Below, piece by piece: positions 18,284 to 32,900 of a DNA stretch of 64,000 nt. Under the pieces are notes generated by a model. It was not told where the DNA came from. It worked only from the letters and a program-made list of their open reading frames with translations, and did not search any database. A program made the translations under genes and the position numbers. Origin of the DNA: Synchiropus splendidus (Eukaryota > Chordata > Actinopteri > Syngnathiformes > Callionymidae); contig NW_026527055.1 in assembly GCF_027744825.2 (NCBI RefSeq), forward strand, positions 2,170,001 through 2,234,000. Direction: 5' to 3'. Within the stretch, counting starts at the first letter, position 1, and each line of letters begins with the position of its first letter.

Positions 18284-20777
18284 ACCTTATCTCAGGCTGA
18301 AAACGCATTTTGTGCATTGAGCCATTAATTCTCAGGGAAGATTCAGAAAATGAAATTTTCACCTCCCACTATTGCTGAAAGGGTCTTTCTAGTAGTTGCA
18401 CATCAAATCTAAGCAGTCTAAAGTGTTTTTCCAAAGTTATCAACATTTTTATGCTTGGCGTTCTGGAATCGACCTTATCTCAGGCTGAAAACGTGTTTTA
18501 CGCATTGTGCCATAACTTTACAGGGAAGCTTCAGAAAATGAAATTTTCACCTCCCACTATAGCAGAATGGGTCTTTCTAGTAGTTGCACATCAAATCTAA
18601 GCCGTCTGAAGTGTTTTTCCAAAGTTATCAACATTTTTATGTTCGGCGTTCCGGAACCCACCTTATCTCAGGCTGAAAACGCGTTTTCTGCATTGCGCCA
18701 TAACTTTGCGGGGAAGCTTCAGAACATGAAATTTTAACCTCCCACTATTGCAGAAAGTGTCTTTCTAGTAGTTTCACATCAAATCTAAGCTGTCTGATGA
18801 GTTTTTCCAAAGTTATCAACATTTTTATGTTTGGCGTTCCGGAATCTACCTTATCTCAGGCTGAAAACGCTTTTTACGCTTTGTGCCATAACTTTGCAGG
18901 GAAGCTTCAGAAAATGAAATTTTCACCCCCCACTATAGCAGAAAAGGTTTTTCTAGAAGTTGCACATCAAATCTAAGCATTCTGAAGTGTTTTTCGAAAG
19001 TTATCAACATTTTTATGTTTGGCGTTCCGGAATCGACCTTATCTCAAGCTGAAAACGCGTTTTCTGCATTGTTCCTTAACTTTGCAGGGAAGCTTCAGAA
19101 CAAGAAAGTTTCAACTCCCACTATAACAGACAGGGTCTTTCTAGTAGTTGCACATCAAATCTAAGTTGTCTGAAGTGTTTTTCGAAAGCTATCAACATTT
19201 TTATGTTTGGCGTTCCGGAACCCTCCTTATCTCAGGCTGAAAACGCGTTTTCTGCATTGTGCCATAACTTTGCAGGGAAGCTTCAGAACATGAAATTTTA
19301 ACCTCCCACTGTAGCAGAAAGGGTCTTTCTAGTAGTTGCACATCAAATCTAAGCTGTCTGAAGTGTTTTTCGAAAGTTATCAACATTTTTATGTTTGGCG
19401 TTCCGGAACCCACCTTGTCTCAGGCTGAAAACGCGTTTTCTGCATTGTGCCATAACTTTGAAGGAAAGCTTCAGAACACGAAAGTTTCATCTACCACTAT
19501 AGCAGAAATTGTCTTTCTAGTAGTTGCACATCAAATCTAAGCTGTCTGAAGTGGTTTTCCAAAGTTATCAACATTTTTATGTTTGGCGTTCCGGAACCCA
19601 CCTTTTTTCAGGCTGAAAACGCGTTTTCTGCATTGTGCCATAACTTTGCAGGGAAGCTTCAGAACATGAAATTTTCACCTCCCACTATAACAGACAGGGT
19701 CCTTGTAGTAGTTGCACATCAAATCCAAGCTGTCTGAAGTGTTTTTCCAAAGTTATCAACATTTTTATGTTTAGCGTTCTGGAACCCACCTTATGTCAGG
19801 CTGCAAACGTCTTTTCTGCGTTGTGCCATAACTTTGCAGGGAAGCTTCAGAACATGAAATTTTCACATCCCACTACAGCAAAAAGGGTCTTACTGGTAGT
19901 TGCACATCAAATCTAAGCTGTCTGAAGTGTTTTTCCAAAGTTATCAACATTTTTATGTTTGGCGTTCCGGAACCCATCAAATCTCAGGCTGAAAACACGT
20001 TTTCTGCATTGTGCCATAACTTTGCAGGGAAGCTTCAGAACATGAAATTTTAACCTCCCACTATAGCAGAAAGGGTCTTTCTAGTAGTTGCACATCAAAT
20101 CTAAGCTGGCTGAAGTGTTTTAACAAAGTTATCAACAGTTTTATGTATGGCGTTCCGGAATCGACCTTATCTCAGGCTCAAAATGCATTTTCTGCATTGT
20201 GCCATAACTTTGCAGGGAAACTTCAGAACATGAAATTTTAACCTCCCACTATAGCAGAAAGGGTCTTTCTAGTAGTTGCACATCAAATCTAAGCTGTCTG
20301 AAGTGTTTTTCCAAAGTTAATAACATTTTTATGTTTGGCGTTCCGGAACCCACCTTATCTCAGGCTGAAAACGCGTTTTACGCATTGTGCCATAACTTTG
20401 CAGGGAAGCTTCAGAACATGAAATTTTCAACTCTCACTATAACAGACAGGGTCTTTCTAGTAGTTGCATATCAAATATAAGTTGTCTGAAGTGTTTCTCG
20501 AAAACTATCAACATTTTTATGTTTGGCGTTCCAGAATCGATCTTATCTCAGGCTGAAAACGCGTTGTGTGCATTGTGCCATAACTTTGCACGGAAGCTTC
20601 AGAACATGAAATGTTCACCTCCCACTATAGCAGAAAGCGTCTTTCTAGTAGTTGCACATCATATCTAAGCTGTCTGAAGTGCTTTTCGAAAGTTATCAAT
20701 ATTTTTATGTTTGGCGTTCCAGAATCGACCTTATCTCAGGCTGAAAACGCGTTTTCTGCATTGTGCCATGACTTTGC
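18284..20777 (+). repeat. Satellite, no clear higher-order order
   Basis: About 13 monomers follow the LINE with mixed variant classes. The first monomer continues the type found at the unoccupied paralogue; after that the match to U3 stops. Single-base changes and one-monomer shifts are common, and I could not place this stretch as an in-order copy of another part of the window. No gene or non-satellite sequence is visible. Confidence 0.7.
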
Positions 20778-21886
20778 ATGGAAGCTTCCGAACATGAAAT
20801 TTTAACCTACCACTATAGCAGAAAGGGTCTTTCTAGTAGTTGCACATCAAATCTAAGCTGTCTGATGTGTTTTTCCAAAGTTATCAACGTTGTTATGTAT
20901 GGCGTTCCGGAATCAACCTTATCTCAGGCTGAAAACGCGTTTTACGCATTGTGCCATAACTTTGCAGGGAAGCTTCAGAACATGAAATGTTCACCTCCCA
21001 CTATAGCAGAAAGCGTCTTTCTAGTAGTTGCACATCAAATTTAAGCTGTCTGAAGTGTTTTTTAAAAGTTATCAACATTTTTATGTTTGGCGTTCCGGAA
21101 CCCACCTTATCTCAGGCTGAAAACGCGTTTTCTGCATTGTGCCATATCTTTGCAGGGAAGCTTCAGAACATGAAAATTTAACCTCCCACTATAGCAGAAA
21201 GGGTCCTTCTAGTAGTTGCACATCAAATCTAAGCTGTCTGAAGTGTTTTTCCAAAGTTATCAACATTTTCACGTTTGGCGTTCCGGAACCCACCTTATCT
21301 CAGGCTGAAAACGCGTTTTCAGCATTGTGCCATATCTTTGCAGGGAAGCTTCAGAACATGAAATTTTAACCTCCCACTATAGCAGAAAGGGTTCTTCCAG
21401 TAGTTGCACATCAAATCTAAGCTGTTTGAAGTGTTTTTCCAAAGTTATCAACATTTTTATGTTTGGCGTTCCGGAATCAACCTTATCTCAGGCCGAAAAC
21501 GCATTTTCTGCACTGTGCCATAACTTCTCAGGGAAGCTTCAGAACATGAAATTTTCACCTCCCACTAAAGCAGAAAGGATCTTTCTAGTAGTTGCACATC
21601 AAATCTAAGCTGACTGAAGTGTTGTTCCAAAGTTATCAACATTTTTACGCTTGGCGTCTCGGAACCCACCTTATCTCATAACTAAGCCATTACTTCTCAG
21701 GGAAGCTTCAGAACATGAAATGTTCACCTCCCACTACAGAAGAAAGGGTCTTTCTAGTAGTTGCACATCAAATCTAAGCTGTCTGAAGTGCTTTTCGAAT
21801 GTTATCAACATTTTTATGTTTGGCGTTCCAGAATCGACCTTATCTCAGGCTGAAAACGCGTTGTCTGCATTGTGCCATAACTTTGC
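20778..21886 (+). repeat. Tandem duplication of 1109 bp, copy 1
   Basis: Marks such as GGAAGCTTCCGAACATG, TCAACGTTGTTATGTATGG and GTTTTTTAAAAGTTATC at 20778-21180 recur in order from 21887 with a constant offset of 1109. That is six monomers minus 19 bp, and the missing 19 bp are accounted for by a shortened monomer at about 21675. Confidence 0.82.
21620..21788 (+). repeat. Truncated 169-bp monomer
   Basis: After ACCTTATCTCA at about 21675 the sequence reads TAACTAAGCCATTACTTCTCAGGG, lacking 19 bp that would include the GAAAACGCG palindrome. This copy therefore has no dyad core. The loss explains why the surrounding duplication is 1109 and not 1128 bp. Confidence 0.7.
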
Positions 21887-22370
21887 ATGGAAGCTTCCGA
21901 ACATGAAATTTTAACCTACCACTATAGCAGAAAGGGTCTTTCTAGTAGTTGCACATCAAATCTAAGCTGTCTGATGTGTTTTTCCAAAGTTATCAACGTT
22001 GTTATGTATGGCGTTCCGGAATCAACCTTATCTCAGGCTGAAAACGCTTTTTACGCATTGTGCCATAACTTTGCAGGGAAGCTTCAGAACATGAAATGTT
22101 CACCTCCCACTATAGCAGAAAGGGTCTTTCTAGTAGTTGCACATCAAATTTAAGCTGTCTGAAGTGTTTTTTAAAAGTTATCAACACTTTTATGTTTGGC
22201 GTTCCGGAACCCACTTTATCTCAGGCTGAAAACGCGTTTTCTGCATTGTGCCATATCTTTGCAGGGAAGCTTCAGAACATGAAAATTTAACCTCCCACTA
22301 TAGCAGAAAGGGTCCTTCTAGTAGTTGCACATCAAATCTATGCTGTCTGAAGTGTTATTCCAAAGTTATC
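21887..22370 (+). repeat. Tandem duplication of 1109 bp, copy 2 (partial)
   Basis: Direct copy of the sequence from 20778. Identity fades at about 22340, where a different higher-order segment (shared with 24.03 kb) begins. Confidence 0.78.
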
Positions 22371-22791
22371 AACATTTTTATGTTTGGCGTTCCAGAATCG
22401 ACCTTATCTCAGGCTGAAAACACGTTTTACGCATTGTGCCATAACTTTGCAGGGAAGCTTCAGAACATGAAATTTTCACCTCCCACTGTAACAGAAAGGG
22501 TCTTTCTAGTACTTGCACATCAATTCTAAGCTGTCTGAAGTGTTGTTCCAAAGTGATCACCATTTTTACGTTTGGCGTTTCGGAACCCACCTTATCTCAG
22601 GCTGAAAACGCGTTTTCTGCATTGTCCCATAACTTTCCAGGGAAGCTTCAGAACATGAAATTTTGACCTCCCACTATAGCAGAAAGGGTCTTTCTAGTAG
22701 TTGCACATCAAATCTAAGCTGTCTGAGGTGTTTTTCCAAAGTTATCAACATTTTTATGTTTGGCGTTCCAGAATCGACCTTATCTCAGGCT
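22341..22791 (+). repeat. 451-bp segment repeated at 24032-24482
   Basis: Private marks GTGTTATTCCAAAG, CACTGTAACAGAAAGG, AGTACTTGCACATCAATTC and TTTCGGAACCC occur here and again 1691 bp downstream (nine monomers minus 1). The segment also appears in U2 and U3 (37372 and 41311 onward), so it is part of the repeating unit head. Confidence 0.82.
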
Positions 22792-22795
22792 GAAG

Positions 22796-23690
22796 ACGTG
22801 TTTTCTGCATTGTGCCATAACTTTGCAGGGAAGCTTCAGAACATGAAATTTTAAACTTGCGCTATAGCAGAAAAGGTCTTTCTAGTAGTTGCACATCAAA
22901 TCTAAGCTGTCTGAAGTGTCTTTTCAAAGTTATCAACACTTTTATGTTTGGCGTTCCGAAATCGACCTTATCTCAGGCTGAAAACGCGTTTTCGGCATTG
23001 TGCCATAACTTTGCAAGGAAGCTTCAGACCATGAAATTTTAAACTTCCACTATAGCAGAAAGGGTCTTTCTCGGAGTTGCACATCAAATCTAAGCTGTCT
23101 GAAGTGTTTTTCCAGAGTTTTCAACATTTTTATGTTTGGCGTTCCGGAACCCACCTTATCTCAGGCTGTAAACGCGTTTCCTGCATTGTGCCATAACTTT
23201 GCAGGGAAGCTTCAGAACAAGAAATTTTCACCTCCCACTATATCAGAAAGGGTCTTTCTAGTAGTTGCACATCAAATCTAAGCTGTTTGAACTGTTTTTC
23301 GAAAGTTATCAACATTTTTATGTTTGGCGTTCCGAATTGGACCTTATCTCAGGCTGAAAACACGATTTACGCATTCTGCCATAACTTTGCAGGAAAGTTT
23401 CAGAACATGAATTTTCACCTCCCACTATCGCAGAAAGGGTCTTTCTAGTAGTTGCACATCAAATCTAATCTGTTTGAAGTGTTTTTCCAAAGTTATCAAC
23501 ATTTTTATGTTTGGCGTTCTGAAATCAACCTCATCTCAGACTGAAAACGAGTTTTACGCATTGTGCCATAACTTTGCAGCGAAGCTTCAGAACATGAAAT
23601 TTTAACTTCCCACTATAGCAGAAAGGGTCTTTCTAGTAGTTGCACATCAAATCTAAGCTGTCGAAGTTGTTTTTCCAAAGTTATCAACAT
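22796..23690 (+). repeat. Segment shared with 27298-28010 and 44577-45480
   Basis: The mark TAAACTTGCGCTATAGCAG (about 22851, 27353, 44632) starts a run of about five monomers present three times. The offset to the second copy falls from 4502 to 4314 at about 23100, because the copy at 27.6 kb lacks one exact 188-bp monomer (the one with AGAGTTTTCAAC here and GAAAGTTTTCAAC at 44.9 kb). The third copy keeps it. Confidence 0.82.
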
Positions 23691-23941
23691 TTTTATGTTT
23701 GGCGTTCCGGAATCAACCTTATCTCAGGCTGAAAACGCATTTTCTGCATTGTGCCATAACTTCTCAGGGAAGCTTCAGAACATGAAATGTTCACCTCCCA
23801 CGATAGCAGAAAGGGTCTTTCTAGTAGTTGCACATCAGATCTAAGCTGTCCGAAGTGTTTTTCGAAAGTTATCAACATTTTTATTTTTGGTGTTCCGGAA
23901 TCGACCTTATCTCAGGATGAAAAATCGTTTTCTGCATTGTC

Positions 23942-26900
23942 CCATGACTTTCCAGGGAAGCTTCAGAACATGAAATTTCGACCTCCCACTATGGCAGAAA
24001 GGGTCTTTCTAGTAGTTGCACATCAAATCTAAGCTGTCTGAAGTGTTATTCCAAAGTTATCAACATTTTTATGTTTGGCGTTCCAGAATCGACCTTATCT
24101 CAGGCTGAAAACACGTTTTACGCATTGTGCCATAACTTTGCAGGGAAGCTTCAGAACATGAAATTTTCACCTCCCACTGTAACAGAAAGGGTCTTTCTAG
24201 TACTTGCACATCAATTCTAAGCTGTCTGAAGTGTTGTTCCAAAGTGATCAACATTTTTACGTTTGGCGTTTCGGAACCCACCTTATCTCAGGCTGAAAAC
24301 GCGTTTTCTGCAATGTCCCATAACTTTCCAGGGAAGCTTCAGAACATGAAATTTTGACCTCCCACTATAGCAGAAAGGGTCTTTCTAGTAGTTGCACATC
24401 AAATCTAAGCTGTCTGAGGTGTTTTTCCAAAGTTATCAACATTTTTATGTTTGGCGTTCCAGAATCGACCTTATCTCAGGCTGAAAACGCGTTTTCTGCA
24501 TTGTCCCATAACTTTCCAGGGAAGCTTCAGAACATGAAATTTTGACCTCCCACTAAAGCAGAAAGGATCTTTCTAGTAGTTGTACATCAAATCTAAGCTG
24601 TTTGACGTGTTTTTCCAAAGTTATCAACATTTTTTTGTTTTGCGTTCCGGAACCCACCTTATCACAGGCTGAAAACGCTTTTTCTGCCTTGTCCCATAAC
24701 TTTGCAGGGAAGCTTCAGAACATGACATTTTCTCATCCCACTATAGCAGAAAGGGTCTTTCTAGTAGTTGCACATCAAATCTAAGCTGTTTGAAGTGTTT
24801 TTCCAAAGTTAGCAACATTTTTATGTTTGGCGTTCCGGAATCAACCTTATCTCAGGCTGAAAACGCCTTTTCTGCATTGTGCCATAACTTTGCACGGAAG
24901 CTTCAGAACATGAAATTTTCACCTCCCACTGTAGCAGAAAGGGTCTTTCTAGTAGTTGCACATCAAATCTAAGCTGTCTGAAGTGTTTTTCAAAATTTAT
25001 CATATTTTTGTATTTGGCGTTCCGGAATTGACCTTGTCTCATGCTGAATACGTGTTTTCTGCATTGTGCCATAACTTTGCAGGGAAGTTTCAGAACTTGA
25101 AATTTACACCTCCCACTATAGCAGAAATGGTCTTTCTAGTAGTTACACATCAAATGTAAGCTGTGTGAAGTGTTTTTCCAAAGTTATCAACATTTTGATG
25201 CTTGGCGTTCCGAAACCCACCTTATCTCAGGCTGAAAACGCGTTTTCTGCATTGTGCCATAACTTTGCAGAGAAGCTTCAGAACATGAAATTTTCACCTC
25301 CCACTATAGCAGAAAGGGTCTTTCTAGTAGTTGCACATCAAATCTAAGCTGTTTGAAGTGTTTTTCCAAAGTTATCAACATTTTTATGTTTGGCGTTCCG
25401 GAACGCACCTTATTGAAAACGCCTTTTCTGCATTGTGCCATAACTTTGCAGGGAAGCTTCAGAACATTAAATTTTCAACTCCCACTATAGCAGAGAGGGT
25501 CTTTCTTGTAGTTGCACGTCAAATCTAAGCTGTCTGAAGTGTTTTTCCAAAGTTATCAACATTTTTATGTTTGGCATTCCAGAATCGACCTTATCTCTGG
25601 CTGAAAACGCGTTTTCTGCATTGTGATATAACTTTGCAGGGAAGCTTCAGAACATGAAATTTTCAACTCCCACTATAGCAGAAAGGGTCTTTCTAGTAGT
25701 TGCACGTCAAATATAAGCTGTCTGAAGTGTTTTTCCAAAGTTATCAACATTTTTATGTTTGGCGTTCCGAAACCCACCTTATCTCACTCTGTAAGCGCGT
25801 TTTCTGCATTGTGCCATACCTTTGGAGGAAAGCTTCAGAATATGAAATTTTCACATCCCACTATAGCAGAAAGGGTCTTTCTAGTAGTTGCACAACAAAT
25901 TTAAGCTGTCTGAAGTGTTTTTCGAAAGTTCTCAAAATTTTTATGTTTGGCGTTTTGGAACCCACCTTATCTCAGGCTGAAAACGCGTTTTCTGCATCGT
26001 GCCATAACTTTGCAGGACAGCTGCAGAATATGAAATTTTCACTTCCCACTATAGCAGAAAGGGTCTTTCTAGTAGTTGCACATCAAATCTGAGCTGTTTG
26101 AAGTGTTTTTCCAAAGTTATCAACATTTTTATGTTTGGCGTTCCGGAATCAACCTTATCTCAGGCTGAAAACGCGTTTTCTGCATTGTGCCATAACTTTG
26201 CAGGGAAGATTCAGAACATGAAATTTTCTCCTCCCACTATAGCATAAAAGGTCTCTCTATTAGTTGCACATCAAATCTAAGCTGTTTGAAGTGTTTTTCC
26301 AAAGTTATCAACATTTTTATGTTTGGCGTTCCGGAATCAACCTTATCTCAGGCTGAAAACGCCTTTTCTGCATTGTGCCATAACTTTGCAGGGAAGCATC
26401 AGAACAAAAAAATTTCACCTCCCACAATAGCAGAAAGGGTCTTTCTAGTAGTTGCACATCAAATCTAAGCTGTCTGAAGTGTTTTTCCGAAGATATTAAC
26501 ATTTTTATGTTTGGCGTTCCGGAATCGACCCTATCTCAGGCTGAAAACGCGTTTCCTGCATTGTGGCATAACTTTGCAGGGAAGCTTTAGAACATCGAAT
26601 TTTCACTTCGACAATGGCAGAAATGGTCTTTCTAGTAGTTGCACATCAAATCTAAGCTGTCTGAAGTGTTTTTCCAGAATTATGAACCTTTTTATGTTTG
26701 GCGTTCCGGAATCGACCTTATCTCAGGCTGAAAACGCGTTTTACGCATTGTGCCATAACTTTGCAGGAAAGCTTCAGAACATGAAATTTTCACCTCCCAC
26801 TATAGCAGAAAGGGTCTTTCTAGTAGTTGCACATCAAATCTAAGCTGTCTAAAGAGTTTTTCCAAAGTTATCAACACTTTCATGTTTGGTGTTCCGGAAT

Positions 26901-29900
26901 CAACCTTATCTCAGGCTGAAAACGCGTTTTACGCATTGTGCCATAACTTTGCAGGAAAGCTTCAGAACATGAAATTTTCAACTCCCACTATAGCAGAAAG
27001 GGACTTTCGAGTAGTTGCACATCAAATCTAAGCTGTCTATAGAGTTTTTCCAAAGTTATCAATATTTTTATGTTTGGCGTTCCGGAATCGACCTTATCTC
27101 AGGCTGAAAACGCGTTTTACGCATGGTGCCATAACTTTGCAGGGAAGCTTCAGAACATCGAATTTTCACCTCCCACTATAGCAGAAACGGTCTTTCTAGT
27201 AGTTGCACATCAAATCTAAGCAGTATGAAGTGTTTTTCCAAAGTTATCAACACTTTTATGTTTGGCGTACCAGAATCTATCTTATCTCAGGCTAAAGACG
27301 TGTTTTCTGCATTGTGCCATAACTTTGCAGGGAAGCTTCAGAACATGAAATTTTAAACTTGCGCTATAGCAGAAAAGGTCTTTCTAGTAGTTGCACATCA
27401 AATCTAAGCTGTCTGAAGTGTCTTTTCAAAGTTATCAACACTTTTATGTTTGGCGTTCCGGAATCGACCTTATCTCAGGCTGAAAACGCGTTTTCGGCAT
27501 TGTGCCATAACTTTGCAAGGAAGCTTCAGACCATGAAATTTTAAACTTCCACTATAGCAGAAAGGGTCTTTCTCGGAGTTGCACATCAAATCTAAGCTGT
27601 TTGAACTGTTTTTCGAAAGTTATCAACATTTTTATGTTTGGCGTTCCGGAATGGACCTTATCTCAGGCTGAAAACACGATTTACGCATTCTGCCATAACT
27701 TTGCAGGAAAGTTTCAGAACATGAATTTTCACCTCCCACTATCGCAGAAAGGGTCTTTCTAGTAGTTGCACATCAAATCTAATCTGTTTGAAGTGTTTTT
27801 CCAAAGTTATCAACATTTTTATGTTTGGCGTTCTGAAATCAACCTCATCTCAGACTGAAAACGAGTTTTACGCATTGTGCCATAACTTTGCAGCGAAGCT
27901 TCAGAACATGAAATTTTAACTTCCCACTATAGCAGAAAGGGTCTTTCTAGTAGTTGCACATCAAATCTAAGCTGTCGAAGTTGTTTTTCCAAAGTTATCA
28001 ACATTTTTATGTTTGGCGTTCTGGAACCCACCTTATCTCAAGCTAAAAACGCGTTTTCTGGATAGTGCCATAACTTTGCAGGGAGACTTCAGAACATGAA
28101 ATTTTAACATCCCACTATAGCAGAAAGGGTCTTTCTAGTAGTTGCACATCAAATCTAAGCTGTCGAAATTGTTTTTCCAAAGTTATCAACATTCTTATGT
28201 TTTGCGTTCCGGAATCAACCTTATCTCAGGCTGAAAACGCGTTTTACGCATTGTGCCATAACTTTGCAGGAAAGCTTCAGAACATGAAATTTTCTACTCC
28301 CACGAAAGCAGAAAGGGTCTTTCCAGTGGTTGCATATCAAATCAAAGCTGTCTGAAGTGTTTTTCCAAAGTTATCAATATTTTTATGTTTGGCGTTCCGG
28401 AATCGACCTTATCTCAGGCTGAAAACGCGTTTCTTGCATTGTGGCATAACTTTGCAGGGAAGCTTCAGAACATGAAATTTTCACCTCCCACTGTAGCAGA
28501 AAGGGTCTTTCTAGTAGTTGCACATCAAATCTAAGCTGTCTGAAGTGTTTTTCCAAAGTTATCAACATTTTTATGTTTGGCGTTCCGGAATCGACCTTAT
28601 CTCAGGCTGAAAACGCGTTTTCTGCATTGTGCCAAAACTTTGTAGGTAAGCTCCAGAACATGAAATTTTCACCTCCCACTATAGCAGAAAGGGTCTTTCT
28701 AGTAGGTGCACATCAAATCGAAGCTTTCTGAAGTGTTTTTCCAAAGTTATCAACACTTTTATGTTTGGCGTTCCGGAATCGACCTTATCTCAGGCTGAAA
28801 ACGGGTTTCCTGCATTGTGCCATAACTTTGCAGTGAAGCTTCAGAACATGAAATTTTCACCTCCCACTGTAGCAGAAAGGGTCTTTCTAGTAGTTGCACA
28901 TCAAATCTAAGCTGTCTGTCGAGTTTTTCCTGAGTTATCAACATTCGTATGTTTGGCGTTCCGGAATCAACCTTATCTCAGGCTGAAAACGCGTTTTACG
29001 CATTGTGCCATAACTTTGCAGGGAAGCTACAGAACATGAAATTTTCAACTCCCACTATAACAGACAGGGTCTTTCTAGTAGTTGCACATCAAATCTAAGT
29101 TATCTGAAGTGTTTTTCGAAAGCTATCAACATTTTTTAGGATAGCGTTCCGGAAACGACCTTATCTCGGGCTGAAAACGCATTTTCTGCATTGTGCCATA
29201 ACTTTGCAGGGAAGCTTCAGAACATGAAATTTTCACCTCCCACTATAGCAGAAAGGGTCTTTCTAGTCGATGCACATTAAATCTAAGCTGTCTGAAGTGT
29301 TTTTCCAAAGTTATCAACATTTTTACGTTTGCCGCTCCGGAACCGACATTATCTCAGGCTGAAAACGCATTTTGTGCATTGAGCCATTAATTCTCAGGGA
29401 AGATTCAGAAAAAGAAATTTTCACCTCCCACTATAGCAGAAAGGGTCTTTCTCGTAGTTGCACATCACATCTAAGCTGTCTGAAGTGTTTTTCCAAAGTT
29501 ATCAACATTTTTATGTTTGGCGTTCTGGAATCAACCTTATCTCAGGCTGAAAACGCGTTTTACGCATTGTGCCATAACTTTGCAGGGATGCTTCAGAACA
29601 TGAAATTTTCACCTCCCACTGTAGCAGAAAGGGTCTTTCTAGTAGTTGCACATCAAATCTAAGCTGTCTGAAGTGTTTTTCGAAAGTTATCAACATTTTT
29701 ATGTTTGGCGTCCTGGAACCCTCCTAATCTCAGGCTGAAAACGCGTTTTCTGCATAGTGCCATAACTTTTCAGGGAAGCTTCAGAACATGAAACGTTCGC
29801 CTACCACTATAGCGGATAGGGTCTTTCTAGTAGTTGCACATCAAATCTAAGCTGTCTGAAGTGTTTTTCCAAAGTTATCAACATTTTTATGATTGGCATT

Positions 29901-32900
29901 CTGGAACCCACCTTATCGGAGGCTGAAAACGCGTTTTCTGCATTGTGCCGTAACTTTGCAGGGACACATCAGAACATGAAATTTTTTCCTCCCACGATAG
30001 CAGAAAGGGTATTTCCAATAGTTGCACATCAAATCTAAGTTGTCTGAAGTGTTTTTCCAAAGTTATCAACATTCTTATGTTTGGCTTTCCGGAAACAACC
30101 CTATGTCAGACTGAAAACGTGTTTTCTGCATTGTGCCATAACTTTGCAGGGAAACTTCAGAACATGAAATTTTAACCTCGCACTATAGCAGAAAGGGTCT
30201 TTCTAGTAGTTCCACATCAAATCTAAGCTGTCTGAAATGTTTTTCCAAAGTTATCAACATTCTTATGTTTGGCGTTCCGGAATCAACCTTATCTCAGGCT
30301 GAAAACGCGTTTTACGCATTGTGCCATAACTTTGCAGGAAAGCTTCAGAACATGAAATTTTCCACTCCCACAATAGCAGAAAGGGTCTTTTTAGTAGTTG
30401 CACATCAAATCTAAGCTGTCTGAAGTGTTTTTCCAAAGTTGTCAACATTTTTATGTTTGGCTTTCCAGAATCGACCTTATCTCAGTCTGCAAACGTATTT
30501 TTTGCATTGTGCCATAACTTTGCAGGGAAGCTACAGAACATGAAATTTTCAACTCCCACTATAACAGACAGGGTCTTTCTAGTAGTTGCACATCAAATCT
30601 AAGTTATCTGAAGTGTTTTTCGAAAGCTATCAACATTTTTTAGGATAGCGTTCCGGAAACGACCTTATCTCGGGCTGAAAACGCATTTTCTGCATTGTGC
30701 CATAACTTTGCAGGGAAGCTTCAGAACATGAAATTTTCACCTCCCACTATAGCAGAAAGGGTCTTTCTAGTCGATGCACATTAAATCTAAGCTGTCTGAA
30801 GTGTTTTTCCAAAGTTATCAACATTTTTACGTTTGCCGCTCCGGAACCGACATTATCTCAGGCTGAAAACGCATTTTGTGCATTGAGCCATTAATTCTCA
30901 GGGAAGATTCAGAAAATGAAATTTTCACCTCCCACTATAGCAGAAAGGGTCTTTCTAGTAGTTGCACATCACATCTAAGCTGTCTGAAGTGTTTTTCCAA
31001 AGTTATCAACATTTTTATGTTTGGCGTTCTGGAATCGACCTTATCTCAGGCTGAAAACACGTTTTCTGCATTGTGCCATAACTTTGCAGGGAAGCTTCAG
31101 AACATGAAATATTAACCTCCCCCTCTTGCAGAAAGTGTCTTTCTAGTAGTTGCACATCGAATCTAACCTGTCTGAAATGTTTTTCCAAAGTTATCAACAT
31201 TTTTATGTTTGGCGTTCCGGAATCAACCTTATCTCAGGCTGAAGACGCGTTTTACGCATTGTGCCATAACTTTGCAGGGAAGTTCCAGAAAATGAAATTT
31301 TCACCTCCCACTATGGTAGAAAGGGTTTTTCTAGTAGTTGCTCATCAAATCTAAGCTGTCTGAAGTGTTTTTCGAAAATTATCAACATTTTTATGTTTGG
31401 CGTTCTGGAACCCACCTTATCTCAGGCTGAAAACGTGTTTTCTGCATTGTGCCATAACTTCTCAGGGAAGCTTCAGAACATGAAATTTTCACCTCCCACT
31501 ATCGCAGAAAGGGTCTTTCTAGTAGTTGCACATCAAATCTAAGCTGTCTGAAGTGTTTTTCCAAAGATATCAACATTTTTGTGTTTGGCGTTCCGGAACC
31601 GACCTTATCTCAGGCTGAAAACGCGTTTTCTGCTTTGTGCCATAACTTTGCAGGGAAGCTTCAGAACATGAAATTTTCAACTCCCACTATAACAGAAAGG
31701 GTCATTCTAGTAGTTGCACATCATATCTAAGCTGTCTGAAGTGTTTTTCCAAAGTTATAAACATTTTTATGTTTGGCGTTCCGAAACCCACCTTATCTCA
31801 GGCTGAAAACGCGTTTTCTGCATTGTTCCTTAACTTTGCAGGGAAGCATCAGAACATTAAATTTTCAGCTCCCACGATGACAAACAGGTTCTTTCTAATA
31901 GTTGCACATCAAATCTAATCTGTCTGAAGTGTTTTTCCAAAGTTATAAACATTTTTATGTTTGGCGTTCCGGAACCCACCTTATCTCAGGCTGAAAACGT
32001 GTTTTCTGCATTGTGCCATAACTTCTCAGGGAAGCTTCAGAACATGAAATTTTCACCTCCCACTATCGCAGAAAGGGTCTTTCTAGTAGTTGCACATCAA
32101 ATCTAAGCTGTCTGAAGTGTTTTTCCAAAGATATCAACATTTTTGTGTTTGGCGTTCCGGAATCAACCTTATCTCAGGCTGAAAACGCGTTTTCTGCTTT
32201 GTGCCATAACTTTGCAGGGAAGCATCAGAACATTAAATTTTCAGCTCCCACTATGACAAACAGGTTCTTTCTAATAGTTGCACATCAAATCTAATCTGTC
32301 TGAAGTGTTTTTCGAAAGTTATCAACATTTTTATGTTTGGCGTTCCGGAACCCACCTTGTCTCAGGCTGAAAACGCGTTTTCTGCTTTATGCCATAACTT
32401 TGCTGGGAATATTCAGAACATGAAATTTTCACCTCCCACTATAGCAGAAAGGGTCTTTCTAGTAGTTGCACATCAAATCTAAGCTGTCTGAAATGTTTTT
32501 TCCAAAGCTTTCAACATTTTCATGTTTGGCGTTCCGCAACCCACCTTCTCTCAGGCTGAAAACGCGTTTTCTGCATTGTGCCATAACTTTGCAGGGAAGC
32601 TTCAGAAAATGAAATTTTAACCACCCACTGTAGCAGAAAGGCTCTTTCTAGTAGTTTCACATCAAATCTATGCTGTCTGAATTGTTTTACCAAAGTTATC
32701 AACAGTTTTATGTTTGGCGTTCCGGAACCCACCTTATCTCAGGCTGAAAACGCGTTTTCTACATTGTTCCTTAACTTTGCAGGGAAGCATCAGAACCTAA
32801 AATTTTCAGCTCCCACTATGACAAACAGGGTCTTTCTAATAGTTGCACATCAAATCTAATCTGTCTGAAGTGTTTTTCGAAAGTTATCAACATTTTTATG

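Noticed and set aside
17763..18362. Long antisense open frame over the Rex3 3' end, running into the satellite
   Set aside because: It is the shadow of the GC-rich reverse transcriptase frame and crosses the insertion boundary, so it cannot be an ancestral gene.
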